This document shows, one piece after another, positions 45,574-53,656 of a stretch of DNA of 64,000 bases. A model generated the notes under the pieces. The model had not been told where the DNA came from, ran no database searches, and was given only the letters and a program-made list of their open reading frames with translations. This DNA is from Pirellulales bacterium (GTDB taxonomy: Bacteria > Planctomycetota > Planctomycetia > Pirellulales > JACPPG01), in contig DASYDW010000121.1 in the NCBI GenBank assembly GCA_036499395.1, positions 114,641-178,640 of the forward strand, read 5' to 3'. Made by a program: the position numbers and the translations under genes. How positions within the stretch are numbered: the first letter of the stretch is position 1; every line of letters begins with the position of its first letter.

Positions 45574-45900
45574 TCACTTCTCGTCGCGCCGTCGGATTCG
45601 TTCGCGACGTTCCTGGGCCTCTCGCTTAATGGATTGCGACAGCCCGGGCATCTCAAGGACGGCCGCCAGGTCCTCAGCGGCTTTTACATCGTTATGTATC
45701 GAGGAATACGCGAGCGCTCGATTGTAGGTCGCCATGGCTTTCACGTCGGCTGGAACATCAGGCACCTGAATCGCGGCCGAGTAATCCGCGATGGCGCCTG
45801 CATAGTTGCGCTGATTCGCCTTCGCCATTCCGGCGCGATAGTAGGAGAGGGCCTTTCCGCGACGTGACACCAAGCTCTTCAGCCACCTAATGATGCTCAC
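45574..45900 (-). CDS. TPR-like small protein
   Basis: A 108-residue protein with one TPR-like unit (ALSYYRAGMAKANQRNYAGA, IADYSAAIQVPDVPADVKAM) and a strongly basic C-terminus (REAQERRERIRRRDEK). It starts with GTG at 45900, supported by AAAGGA about nine bases upstream. Possibly a protein-binding adaptor in the cytoplasm. Confidence 0.65.
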   Translation of the reverse strand: MSIIRWLKSLVSRRGKALSYYRAGMAKANQRNYAGAIADYSAAIQVPDVPADVKAMATYNRALAYSSIHNDVKAAEDLAAVLEMPGLSQSIKREAQERRERIRRRDEK

Positions 45901-45957
45901 GTCGTTCCTTTATTCCATGGCCAACGGTCGCTGCCTAGGGCTCGGCGAACACGCGGC

Positions 45958-46395
45958 TCAGTCGGCTGCGACCGGCTGGTTCAGCACTGACTCGGCGCGC
46001 AGCGACTCGCAAGCCGACAGACAGTTGGCGTATGCCGCCGCCGACCAAGTTTCAATCCCGGCAGGCAGTGAATCTACGGCAGATAAGCAGAAGTATGTTG
46101 TCAGACCACTATAAGCGATCGGTCTCAGTGGCGCTCTAATTTGCCCGACAGGAAAGTCGGGCGGGAGCGCGAGCCCAATCACGAGTTCGCTCGAGGATCT
46201 GACCCACATCACAGCGAACGGCTGGCTTCCCGTCTCGGCGGTGGTGTATTTGATGTAGATCCTCGTCAATTCGCCCTGCGAAGTCGGCGAGACTCCCAGA
46301 AGCGCCGCGTTCACAACATCGAAGTGCGGCTTGATGGCCTTCCACGCTGGTCCGCTGACACGATTAATAGCCCTCATATCAAGACCAAAGGGCAT
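45958..46395 (-). CDS. hypothetical protein
   Basis: A 145-residue product, MPFGLDMRAINRVSGPAWKA at the start, with a central beta-like segment VMWVRSSSELVIGLALPPDF and a C-terminal helical part SAAAYANCLSACESLRAE. GAGGA lies nine bases before the ATG at 46395. Not recognised; the structure suggests a soluble domain. It lies downstream of a terminator. Confidence 0.55.
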   Translation of the reverse strand: MPFGLDMRAINRVSGPAWKAIKPHFDVVNAALLGVSPTSQGELTRIYIKYTTAETGSQPFAVMWVRSSSELVIGLALPPDFPVGQIRAPLRPIAYSGLTTYFCLSAVDSLPAGIETWSAAAYANCLSACESLRAESVLNQPVAAD

Positions 46396-46423
46396 GCGAT
46401 CCTCGGATTTCTTCTCGGCGCAT

Positions 46424-46461
46424 AAAAAAGGCCGCAGACGGCGGAGTGCTTCCTGCGGCCT
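46424..46461 (-). terminator. rho-independent terminator, minus strand
   Basis: Nine-base arms AGGCCGCAG (46429-46437) and CTGCGGCCT (46453-46461). On the minus strand the hairpin is followed by six T (46424-46429). It would end transcription of the beta-propeller PEP-CTERM gene whose tail stops at 46522. Confidence 0.75.
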
Positions 46462-46521
46462 GGAGTATTTGCGGAGCAGGCGGACTCCATCCCGTATTAT
46501 CGGTTGTTCGCCGGCAGAACA

Positions 46522-47631
46522 TTAGTTCGATCGAGGTCGCATTGCCAGTAACGCCAGTCCACCGAGTGCGGCCAGGACGAGCGCGGAAGGCTCGGGAACA
46601 CTTGTCACGACTAGGATGCCCTGTGGGCTGGTAATGGTCGGTCCGATGCCGTGCGTGGCATCCTAAAGAATCGTGCGATTGCCGGTGATCGGGTCGATTG
46701 ACAGGACCGCGTTCAGAGTTGACTCATCCAGCAGGATCGTTCCACTGGCGGCCGTTGCGATCCCTGTTGGCCCCAGATTGCCCATCGTCGGGCCGGTACC
46801 TACGTTGTATCCCGAGACAATTGAATAAAAGTGCGTTGTCGGATCCTGCGTGAAAACGCCGGGATAGTTGTTCGGAAAGTTGTCATACACCTGACCCGAG
46901 ACCAGTATCGTACCGTTTGAACTCACGGCCAGACCGGCCGCAGCTTCGGGATATGCGGGGAAGTCTCCCGCGCCAACGCGCGACCGATTGCCGGTCGCCA
47001 AGTCGACTTGGAAAACCAAACCGTAGTAATCGCTGAGTAGAAGGTGATTTCCCTGTACGACGAGTCCTACTGGGCTTAAGAACGACGGCCCTGTGCCAAC
47101 GCCGTCTCCCGACAGAGCGGTGCGATTTCCGGTCGCAGGATCAATTGAGAGAATTGCTGCCGTATCCTGTGAATAAGAGTTTGCGACAAGAATCGTTCCG
47201 TTCAACTCGACGATACCGTACCATCTGTCGGGCCTCACGCCCGCGCCGGTTCCGGGACCGGAAATTACCGTTCGGTCCCCCGTGGTTGGATTGACGCGAA
47301 TCACTCGAGATCCCAATCCGCCCGCGGTCAGATCCGTAACGAGTAAATCGCCGTCAGGCTCGATGGCGACCCCCTCGGTTGTGTTGAATGTAGGACCGGT
47401 TCCCGTGCTGTTGTCAGAAATTATCGTGCGGTTTCCGGTCGCAGGGTCGACGAGTACCAGTCCGTGATCCTTGGCTGACGCTGGACCGATTCCCGTAGCG
47501 ACGACAATGTCGCCGGCGTTGAGAGTAACGGCCATCGTTGTCGACGGAATAACGGCAATGAGTGCGATACAAATCGTGGCAGCGCGCATAGTATTCAAGA
47601 GAGTGGCCTTGTGGATGCTAGTGGATGGCAC
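46522..47631 (-). pseudogene. beta-propeller PEP-CTERM protein split by an in-frame TAG
   Basis: The first 322 codons encode a signal peptide (MRAATICIALIAVIPSTTMA) and propeller repeats of the type TGNRTALSGDGVGTGPSF. An in-frame TAG (46663-46665) then interrupts the reading. Beyond it the same frame continues 46 codons with DATHGIGPTITSPQGILVV and a full PEP-CTERM signal VPEPSALVLAALGGLALLAM to a TAA at 46522. The TAG falls where the parallel repeats carry serine after TGNRTxx, so a single base change TCG to TAG is the simplest explanation. It may be a recent pseudogene, a readthrough gene or a sequencing error. Start could be 47631 or 47592. Confidence 0.85.
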
Positions 47632-48020
47632 CCTGCAACGAACCGGTTGTAATGATCCGGCAATGCAGTGAACGATGTGTAGAAAGCCAAACTGCGATCG
47701 CAGAATATTCGGCTTTAGAGAAGGACCACTAGCGCGCCCCGGGGAGAATTCTTCAATCCGCTAATAGGTTAATCGCGCCGCCGGAGCATTGCAAAAAAAT
47801 GCGCCTCGCCCTAATAGACGCCCCGGCACGCCAATGACCGGTAGTCATGCAAGCCCGTTCGGATGCGGCAGACGTGGCGGCTCGTGACGGACGCACGGAA
47901 TAGTGCCACACGACAGCGTGACCAAACCGAGCGTCCCCGGCTAAGCACTCACCACAGCCGGCGTTCAAGATTAGCCGCCATCAACTTCCGCGGCAATCAA
48001 GCGGAGCATTTCAGCCGACT
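47632..48020. other. intergenic region, no gene seen
   Basis: About 390 bases without a supported gene. A minus frame at 47753-47968 has no ribosome site or domain. The phrase AGTCATGCAAGCCCG (47843-47857) recurs at 52121-52135, inside the island, in another intergenic setting, which might be a shared mobile fragment. Confidence 0.35.
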
Positions 48021-48131
48021 TTAAGCACTTTGCGCGACGAGGATGCCCAGGGCGGTAGCGAAACCGAACAGGGCAATCACGATAAACGGGATCCAGCGAT
48101 CATTCTGAGCGCCGAACACTGCGGGGGTCAT
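48021..48131 (-). CDS. membrane microprotein (36 aa)
   Basis: A 36-residue product MTPAVFGAQNDRWIPF followed by one membrane segment (FIVIALFGFATALGILVAQS). AAGGGCG lies about 12 bases before the ATG at 48131. The preceding part of the longer frame (to 48308) is not needed. Low confidence because of size. Confidence 0.4.
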   Translation of the reverse strand: MTPAVFGAQNDRWIPFIVIALFGFATALGILVAQSA

Positions 48132-48496
48132 CTCAGCATCGCCCTTGGATTTCCCTCTCAAGCCGCACGGTCGTCGAGCATACGAAAGACAGCGCCAGGA
48201 TACGCCGCGAGAAGCACAAGATGGCGAAGTATACCTACACCCGATTCGATCGATTGCCGTCTGCTTATGCAGCGTTTTGTGTCGGACCCGTCTGCGCATC
48301 AAACACACCTTCCCACTCGCCTACTTGCCTGCGAATTTCTGAAACCGCCAATTATTCTCCAAGAGCAAAAACGCGGCAAATGACCTTGCAAGAAATTAAT
48401 CGCCAGCGGCCGATTGACCGATGGCCAAGCAAGAAATGCAGGAAAAGCCTTGGCTTTTCCTAGGCAACAGGCGCTGCGCTATCGAGGCGGCACAGG
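48132..48496. other. intergenic region left of recombinase remnant
   Basis: 365 bases with no supported gene. It could contain further decayed recombinase sequence, but I can align only the portion from about 48497. Confidence 0.35.
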
Positions 48497-48601
48497 AGCG
48501 ATGCGACGGCTCAGAGGTACATCGCCATGAATAGGCAGGGGAAACCCCGCCGCAGCAGCGCCCTGCCGGAAGTGAAGACAACTTCCGGCGCGCAGTTTTG
48601 A
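48497..48601 (+). pseudogene. 3' remnant of a tyrosine recombinase gene
   Basis: In frame from 48497 to the TGA at 48599-48601 this reads S-D-A-T-A-Q-R-Y-I-A-M-N-R-Q and ends LPEVKTTSGAQF. The intact island recombinase ends SYTTTQRYIAMSRQ and LFVPELKTASGA, so the two are homologous, including the catalytic tyrosine. The rest of the gene is missing. The distance from stop to the att repeat (64 bases) is like that of the intact gene (70 bases). It is evidence of an older insertion of a related element at the same tRNA. Confidence 0.85.
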
Positions 48602-48664
48602 ATTCATGCTCGATTCGCAGTTTTGCTCGACAAGGCGAACCGACGCAACACGTTACGCAGCAAG

Positions 48665-48709
48665 AGTGGACAGGGGGAGAGTTGAACTCCCGACACGTGG
48701 ATTTTCAGT
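48665..48709. repeat. left attachment-site repeat (45 bp) of tRNA-Phe island
   Basis: 45 bases identical to 55972-56016, comprising the 3' part of tRNA-Phe from the anticodon loop to the 3' end plus one or two flanking bases. Here only this fragment is present, and the anticodon-stem partner and 5' half are not, so no tRNA is encoded. This is the classic signature of integration by a tyrosine recombinase into a tRNA 3' end. Confidence 0.9.
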
Positions 48710-49107
48710 GTGTGTTCGACCCGATGCCCAGCTACATGTACCGAAGAAGACCCTCTGTTTTCCCGAGTGAGACTCAGACGGACTGTCGGGCCAAGTAGCG
48801 TGGGATAGTAGGGCTGTGTTGGATTTATGTTGGATTTTCATCGCCGGCAAGTCGCCAATAGCGCTTCGCGGCCCCCTCACTATGGGGCGGCTTTTTGCGC
48901 GCTCCCCGGAAGTAGGGGGCACCGGTAAAATGCAGCGTCGGGCCTGCGGCTGATCCCCGCGAAATTGGAGCCTGGCGGCGCCGCGGTCTCCTTCATGTAC
49001 CTCAGTGCCGCCGGTCTCCGGCTCGGCCTTACATGGAGAACTTCTCATCGCCAAGAACGCTCGGCTGATTTCTGCTTTGCAAGTATTCCTCGACGCATCC
49101 CGTCGCC
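48710..49107. other. left end of island, no gene seen
   Basis: About 400 bases containing the 21-bp arm-like repeat at 48817-48837. No ORF is supported here; the GC-rich patches near 48870-49000 look like decayed coding sequence. Confidence 0.4.
48817..48837. repeat. 21-bp arm-like repeat, left copy
   Basis: Two copies of TGTTGGATTT separated by one A. The same 21 bases occur at 55903-55923. Position 108 bases inside the left att repeat suits a recombinase arm-type binding site. Confidence 0.7.
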
Positions 49108-49631
49108 TTAAAGAGTGGACATGGCAAGGCCTTCAGCGTGATGTCGACGGCCTAATTCGGCCGCGCGGCGAATTTGACATGCGACGCGCGCGACTCCGTC
49201 ATGACGAATCGAGGATGCCGCCATTGCCGGCCTGTCGATCCTTGAAATCGCATAGTTCGCGGCTGATCGTACGTCCGGGTCCTTGTCGAGAGCTAGCTTC
49301 CTGAGGCAAGGAAGAGCATCGCGAGCTTGAGGGCCGATTTCGCCGAGCCGGCGCGCAGCGGCAGGACGAAAACCGTCGACAAAAGACCCTTGACGTTTTA
49401 CCTTGACTGCCGCTATTAGTTGTTCAACCTCGGCGGCAATCTCCGCTTCCGTCGGCGGTGCTTTTATGGCCGGCGCTGGGGATCGAATGGTTGTTTGGCA
49501 TATCGCAGTGTGATGGCACCGAGGAGTGCAACACTAGCAAGCAGGACGGTCACGGTTCCGATCGTAAATAAGGCGAAAAGACCAGCGGCGAAGCGGAACC
49601 ATCGTCGGAGGGTGGGCTGGGCGTCGATCAT
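49108..49631 (-). pseudogene. membrane-anchored HEAT-like protein, probably frameshifted
   Basis: From ATG 49631 the frame reads MIDAQPTLRRWFRFAAGLFA, a membrane segment, and then RYAKQPFDPQRRP before an early stop near 49497. The next frame continues with PTEAEIAAEVEQLIAAVKVK and HEAT-like ARRLGEIGPQARDALPCLRK, then VRSAANYAISRIDRPAM, to a TAA at 49108-49110. The two parts form one sensible protein if a small indel near 49495 is corrected. The start overlaps the stop of the gene at 49628-49825 by four bases, so they formed one operon. Confidence 0.6.
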
Positions 49632-49825
49632 GACAACGAATCCAGTGACTGATCTGGTTCGTCAAGTAGCGCCACAGCTCTCCGAAGGACCTCCTTCGCG
49701 GCCTCAGTCCTGCGAGATGGCAGACGCCACGTGAGCCGGCAATACTCGTCAACGGCCTCGCGGAGTTTCCCATCAAGGATCAATTGTCGAATCACCGTTT
49801 CATTCTCTGGCCCCAGGTATTCCAT
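49628..49825 (-). CDS. short paralogue B (65 aa)
   Basis: A 65-residue helical protein: MEYLGPENETVIRQLILDGK, then REAVDEYCRLTWRLPSRRTE, then AAKEVLRRAVALLDEPD. It resembles the neighbour at 49911-50113 over PENE-x-VIRQ and REA-x-DE-x-CR-x-T. The frame is open up to 49954, so the start might be earlier. Its stop overlaps the next ATG by four bases, so expression is coupled. Function unknown. Confidence 0.55.
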   Translation of the reverse strand: MEYLGPENETVIRQLILDGKLREAVDEYCRLTWRLPSRRTEAAKEVLRRAVALLDEPDQSLDSLS

Positions 49826-49910
49826 GCGCCCTCGAGCATCGTCGTGCGTCAGCGTCGGGACGATGCGCCAGTTGATTTGGCGATCACCGCGGGCGTCCAC
49901 GGCCAGCCCT

Positions 49911-50113
49911 TCATGGCTTCCGCTCCTGGTAGCCTTCCTCCCGCATTCTTTCAAGTAGCTTACCGACCGCCATTCGGCCGTGATCCCTTGGATAACCCGT
50001 CATGCGACACCACTCATCGATCGCTTCGCGGCCGGTAGGATTTTCCCATATCGATTGCCGGATCACCGCTTCATATTCTCGGGACTAACGCTCTGCATCG
50101 GCATGTGCGCCAT
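49911..50113 (-). pseudogene. short paralogue A with 2-base insertion
   Basis: From ATG 50113 the product reads MAHMPMQSVSPEN and is then out of frame. Removing a duplicated AT near 50073-50076 restores EAVIRQSIWENPTGREAIDEWCRMTGYPRD and ends EEGYQERKP. It is a tandem duplicate of the gene at 49628-49825 (shared PENE-x-VIRQ and REA-x-DE-x-CR-x-T). This dinucleotide slip is the simplest reason for its inactivation. Confidence 0.6.
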
Positions 50114-50147
50114 GATACGAGGCTTACACTGAAACTGGCGACGGTTA

Positions 50148-51108
50148 TCACCTCCGCCGCCGCATCGCCAGCAACGCCAAGGCGCCGAGTGCGGCGAGGA
50201 CGAGCGTGGCGGGCTCGGGGATCATTGCTACACGGAAACCGGTGAGATTGCCAGTCGTGTTCGGAGTGTCGAAAAAATACCCTGACGACGATAGGTCATT
50301 TGCACCCGTCGCCCATGATCCGCCGGCAACTCCTCGAAAGAGTTGCTCGTAGGGAGTTTCGTTCCATTGCCTCAAATTGCCGCTCATGTCATAAGCACCG
50401 CAGGGGCTCGTCGTGCCAGTATAAGCCCCCACGTCCGTGGGCCCGCGTGCCACGTGATTATAATTCGCCGAGTTCATGTTGGAGGTGGGCAGGTCCGCTA
50501 CGGGGGCGGTATTGCTCGACGTGGCATATTGAAAGTACGCGTGCGTTGCCGCGTCGTAATAGGCGGCCTTGTACCATTCATCCAACGAAGGAAGGAAGAT
50601 CGTGGCTCTTGGATTTCTCGCGACGGTGTTACCGTTGCTGGGAATCGGGGTACCGCCAAGGAGCGTATAGGCACCGGTCTCGGTGTCTCCGTTTCCTTGT
50701 CCGTTATTGAGCCAATTCACATAGCGAAGAGCATCGAAAAACGTCACGTCATCTTCCGGCAAATTGCCCGCGCCATTGACGAAGCTGTATTTGCTTCCCG
50801 CTGGATTGGCAGCGTTGAATCTAACGTAGCCGTTAGGCGTGGACTGCATATCGCCATTGGTGAGTCCAAGCGTATTCGCGCCGGTGGGATCCTTGGCATT
50901 TAAGGAATTCTACATACTGACTGACCGTCACATCATAAGTTCCAATGTAGTAGGAGTGATCGACGGCGCCGTGCCCATTACCGTCGGCCGCATTTCCTGG
51001 GTCTGCTACCAAAGACAAAGCTGTTGTGACCGCTTGTACCGAGTTCGAGGTAGCGACGAGTATTCCAATACCACCGGCTAGGATTAACCACGAGTAAGTG
51101 CGATACAT
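50148..51108 (-). pseudogene. formylglycine-generating-enzyme-like PEP-CTERM protein with frameshift
   Basis: The start is ATG 51108, with signal peptide MYRTYSWLILAGGIGILVAT. The reading continues to YDVTVSQYVEFL. An extra A in the run at 50899-50901 then shifts the frame. Reading one base less restores NAKDPTGANTLGLTNGD and joins the second ORF with MQSTPNGYVRFNAANPAGSK. The body has FGE-sulfatase features: RYVNWLNN, ATIFLPSLDEWYKAAYYDA, SPCGAYDMSGNLRQWNET and RGVAGGSW. It ends IPEPATLVLAALGALALLAM. Domain homologues modify sulfatase cysteines, but many secreted ones lack activity. Frameshift or sequencing error cannot be told apart here. Confidence 0.85.
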
Positions 51109-51353
51109 AAGATGCGTGTTCCTAAAGACGCCTTTAACAATAGGAAACCGTAACGACACGGCAATCACGGAATCCGTCGACGTTAACTGCGCTCCGCGAA
51201 TTGCAAACGATTTTCATCTGCTTGACCGAGGGCTTGTGACGCGGGCCGAACTCGAAAGCACAATGCACTTGACGTGAGATATGCCGATCGGCATAGCCGT
51301 TGTTCAACTGCGGGTCGCCTGCGCAGCGCGTTCGCCCGGCCTGCAGAGAGCAC

Positions 51354-51944
51354 TCATTTTCTCCCCCGCATCGCCGCCAAAGCCAAACCGCCGAGCGCGG
51401 CGAGGATGAGGGTGGAGGGCTCTGGGAGAAGGACAGCCTGAAATGTGGCAGCGGGGGTACCGTTGTTAAAAAACAGCGCGCCGCGGTCAGTTTGCACTGA
51501 GACGCCCGTTTCCGATTGCGACCACTGCAATAATCTGCCAGTGCCGGTGACAAGGCCAATCGAATCGAGCATGGCCCAGGACTCAAGCGCCGCGTTCGTG
51601 GGGCCATCAAACAAGTCAGGCCCCTCATTATCGATCAGCGAATAGCCGACCAAGCCGTTATTCGGGTCAAGAAATGTTCGCGTGCCAGTAATGAGGGTCA
51701 GCGACCCGAGGCCATCGATGTCGAAAGTGGATTGTCCGTTGTTGATCGAAAAGGCACTGCCAAACAGCACGCGGTTATCAGTGTCGCCGAATGACTTGAT
51801 GATAAATGCAGAGTTGGCGAACGGAATACCATCGAGCGTCCCTGATCCGCTGCCCGTTTGGATAAACTCGATGGGGACAGCCTTCGCTACGGTCGCTAAA
51901 GATGCAGTACAAGAAAGCGCGACGATGATACCAATTCGAAACAT
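51354..51944 (-). CDS. PEP-CTERM protein
   Basis: A 196-residue exported protein. The signal peptide is MFRIGIIVALSCTASLATVA with cleavage near AKA. The body is beta-rich (GSGTLDGIPFANSAFIIKSF, TLITGTRTFLDPNNG). The C-terminal sorting signal is LPEPSTLILAALGGLALAAM then basic residues. AAGGGG lies upstream of the ATG. The sorting signal closely resembles those at 46522 and 50148. Confidence 0.82.
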   Translation of the reverse strand: MFRIGIIVALSCTASLATVAKAVPIEFIQTGSGSGTLDGIPFANSAFIIKSFGDTDNRVLFGSAFSINNGQSTFDIDGLGSLTLITGTRTFLDPNNGLVGYSLIDNEGPDLFDGPTNAALESWAMLDSIGLVTGTGRLLQWSQSETGVSVQTDRGALFFNNGTPAATFQAVLLPEPSTLILAALGGLALAAMRGRK

Positions 51945-52174
51945 GGTTTACCCCTTGGTTAAACGATGCTAGCCGAGTCGCAGAACGCGAGAGATATGTG
52001 GCTAGCTTTACCAGGGTTTGAAGAGGTCGATGACCGAAAGTGTAAACGGCCTTAGTGCGTGTTGCAACAATACGAACACCCAGCAGCCTGTCTAACGCCC
52101 TGACGCACCCCTCGACCCGAGAGTCATGCAAGCCCGCTGGAACGCGGAAGGGGGCGGTGTGGCGAGGTCGAAAT

Positions 52175-52522
52175 ATGCCGTACACGAGAGAATCCGCCTT
52201 TCAGGCTGTAATTGTCGTCATGTATGCCCTAGCACTCTGTTGTTATAGGGGCGATGTTGTTTACGATGTCGAAGGGCGATCTCCCTCTAGCTGGGTTACT
52301 CGCATGCCCAAAGATCTTGAGTCCGGGCAATCTCTCCCAGAACCGGACGAATCGCCAAAGCTGGTCGAAGAGTATCGCGGGATTAAGATCAGCGGCCGAC
52401 GAATAGCGGGGCAAGTCGAATTCTCGTGCGCGATGTCCTCCCCGAGAATTCGCAAGCTGGTAGGACCAACGCTGGAAGCCATGCACGCGATGATTAATTT
52501 CGTGCTTGCTGGTCGCGCCTAA
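52175..52522 (+). CDS. hypothetical protein in island
   Basis: A 115-residue product beginning MPYTRESAFQAVIVVMYALA and ending MHAMINFVLAGRA. The C-terminal half reads RIAGQVEFSCAMSSPRIRKL. GAGG lies about 11 bases before ATG 52175. A start at 52304 is also possible. The stop codon TAA overlaps a GCCTAAC motif that resembles the start of an integron attC site (see the finding). No family is recognised. Confidence 0.4.
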   Translation: MPYTRESAFQAVIVVMYALALCCYRGDVVYDVEGRSPSSWVTRMPKDLESGQSLPEPDESPKLVEEYRGIKISGRRIAGQVEFSCAMSSPRIRKLVGPTLEAMHAMINFVLAGRA

Positions 52523-52637
52523 CGCTGATCCGCTGCCCGCGGGCTTCGAACCACAAACGGGCCGCCGGCAGCATACACGGCGGGCGATGCGTACCGGCGA
52601 CCCTGGCCCACGAACGGAGTGGAACGTGGGTTATGCG
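52517..52637. other. possible attC-like recombination site (weak)
   Basis: GCCTAAC (at the stop of the ORF) matches RYYYAAC, and GTTATGC about 110 bases later nearly matches the reversed consensus. The following GATCCGCT and preceding AGTGGAAC pair imperfectly, as L boxes would. No integron integrase is present, so this is speculative. Confidence 0.25.
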
Positions 52638-52973
52638 GAATGATGCCCGCAAAATCGCTCGATGACCAGGGGAGTCAGGTTTCGTTGAAAACCGAGGGGC
52701 GTTGATGGCAGAATGCTCGCACCGTCGGAGTCACCCGACGCTACCAACGAGGATCAGGGGCGATCTAGTCAATCAACCCGCAAAAGTCGCGTCTTTTGTG
52801 TTTCCAACAAACACCAAGTCAAAAGGGAACCCCAGAGAGTTGCATCTTGCGAACCGCGTGGCCTTCGGGCTGCGCATTAGCAGCGCGGCGTGACTTCCGC
52901 GCGTTGGCGAATGCGCTCTCTGGGGCTCCGTTTATTGTGCGTCTAGTCAGCGCACAGAATGGTTGCCATCATG
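52523..52973. other. intergenic stretch with structured repeat
   Basis: 450 bases without a supported gene. It holds the attC-like motif pair and a long stem-loop (52830-52925). Confidence 0.4.
52830..52925. other. long stem-loop upstream of small gene
   Basis: Outer arms CCCCAGAGAG (52830-52839) and CTCTCTGGGG (52916-52925) enclose about 75 bases that pair further in part (GCATCTTGCG with CGCCAACGCG-like segments, and an internal GGCCTTCGGGCT hairpin). It lies 48 bases before the gene at 52974 and could be a regulatory RNA or a folding signal. Nothing identifies a known family. Confidence 0.45.
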
Positions 52974-53375
52974 GCTTCCGTTCCCTCCCGTCCGATAGTT
53001 CTGCGAACGCCCCCGTCGCCTGACGATCAGGTTGCGGTCCATGCTCTTCCCACCGAAGCTGTGGCCGCGATTCGCCGATTGCCTGTCGGTCGTTGCCTAT
53101 TCGGCGACAAGGCGGTCAATCCGCGCTGGCTTGGGTCGAAGATCTGCGACGTCGCTACGTCGATCGGTCTGCAAGGCGGCTTCGCTCAACTGCGCCGTGC
53201 CAACGATCTGCAACTGGTGTCCGTTAATGGCGTCTCCAAGATCTGGAAGCGCGAAAAACGCCTCGGCACAACGGCGGGCGATCCGACACAGGAAGAAATT
53301 GCAGCGCGTGCTGCTGCGATCCGTGCTGAGCGTGATGGCCAGCCCTGGGATAACGAAGAAGGGGGTGCAGAATGA
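52974..53375 (+). CDS. hypothetical protein, island
   Basis: A 133-residue product beginning MASVPSRPIVLRTPPSPDDQ. The central segment RRLPVGRCLFGDKAVNPRWL is followed by QLRRANDLQLVSVNGVSKIW, and the acidic tail ends WDNEEGGAE. It stops four bases into the next gene's start (ATGA overlap), so the two are translationally coupled. A 52959 start is also possible. No family recognised. Confidence 0.6.
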   Translation, partial: ASVPSRPIVLRTPPSPDDQVAVHALPTEAVAAIRRLPVGRCLFGDKAVNPRWLGSKICDVATSIGLQGGFAQLRRANDLQLVSVNGVSKIWKREKRLGTTAGDPTQEEIAARAAAIRAERDGQPWDNEEGGAE

Positions 53376-53656
53376 TTTGCATCGCCAAAAACAACGTGAT
53401 GGATTCCCTGCTCGAGCGTGCAGACTGCGTGAGTTTTAAGCTTTTCCGCAATGCGGATGGCAGCACCGGCTGTTCGTTCGAGTTCACCCGGACGTCGATG
53501 CGGTTGAACGGTGACGATGCCTCGCCGGAAGAGGTGGCTGAATCGTTGCGGTTCGTGCAGAAGCTGGCCAGCGAGTTTCACAAGGCTGGCATTGCGGCTG
53601 GCCGATCGGTTCGATTCCCCTGCGGGGCAGCAGGGGCTTTTACGTTAGGAGCATGA
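53372..53656 (+). CDS. hypothetical protein, island, coupled to upstream gene
   Basis: A 94-residue product with CVSFKLFRNADGSTGCSFEF and SPEEVAESLRFVQKLASEF, with alternating strands and helices. Its ATG overlaps the upstream TGA. The end overlaps by 17 bases the end of a minus-strand gene. Function unknown. Confidence 0.55.
   Translation: MICIAKNNVMDSLLERADCVSFKLFRNADGSTGCSFEFTRTSMRLNGDDASPEEVAESLRFVQKLASEFHKAGIAAGRSVRFPCGAAGAFTLGA

Noticed and set aside
48665..48743. Second tRNA-Phe gene
   Set aside because: Only the 3' half is identical. The anticodon-stem partner and the 5' half do not pair, so it is an att fragment.
51134..51628. Minus-strand frame of 164 codons
   Set aside because: It overlaps the PEP-CTERM gene at 51354-51944 out of frame and shows no domain.
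53585..53640. tRNA-like T-arm (GGTTCGATTCCCC)
   Set aside because: It lies inside a coding region and has no acceptor or anticodon arms around it.
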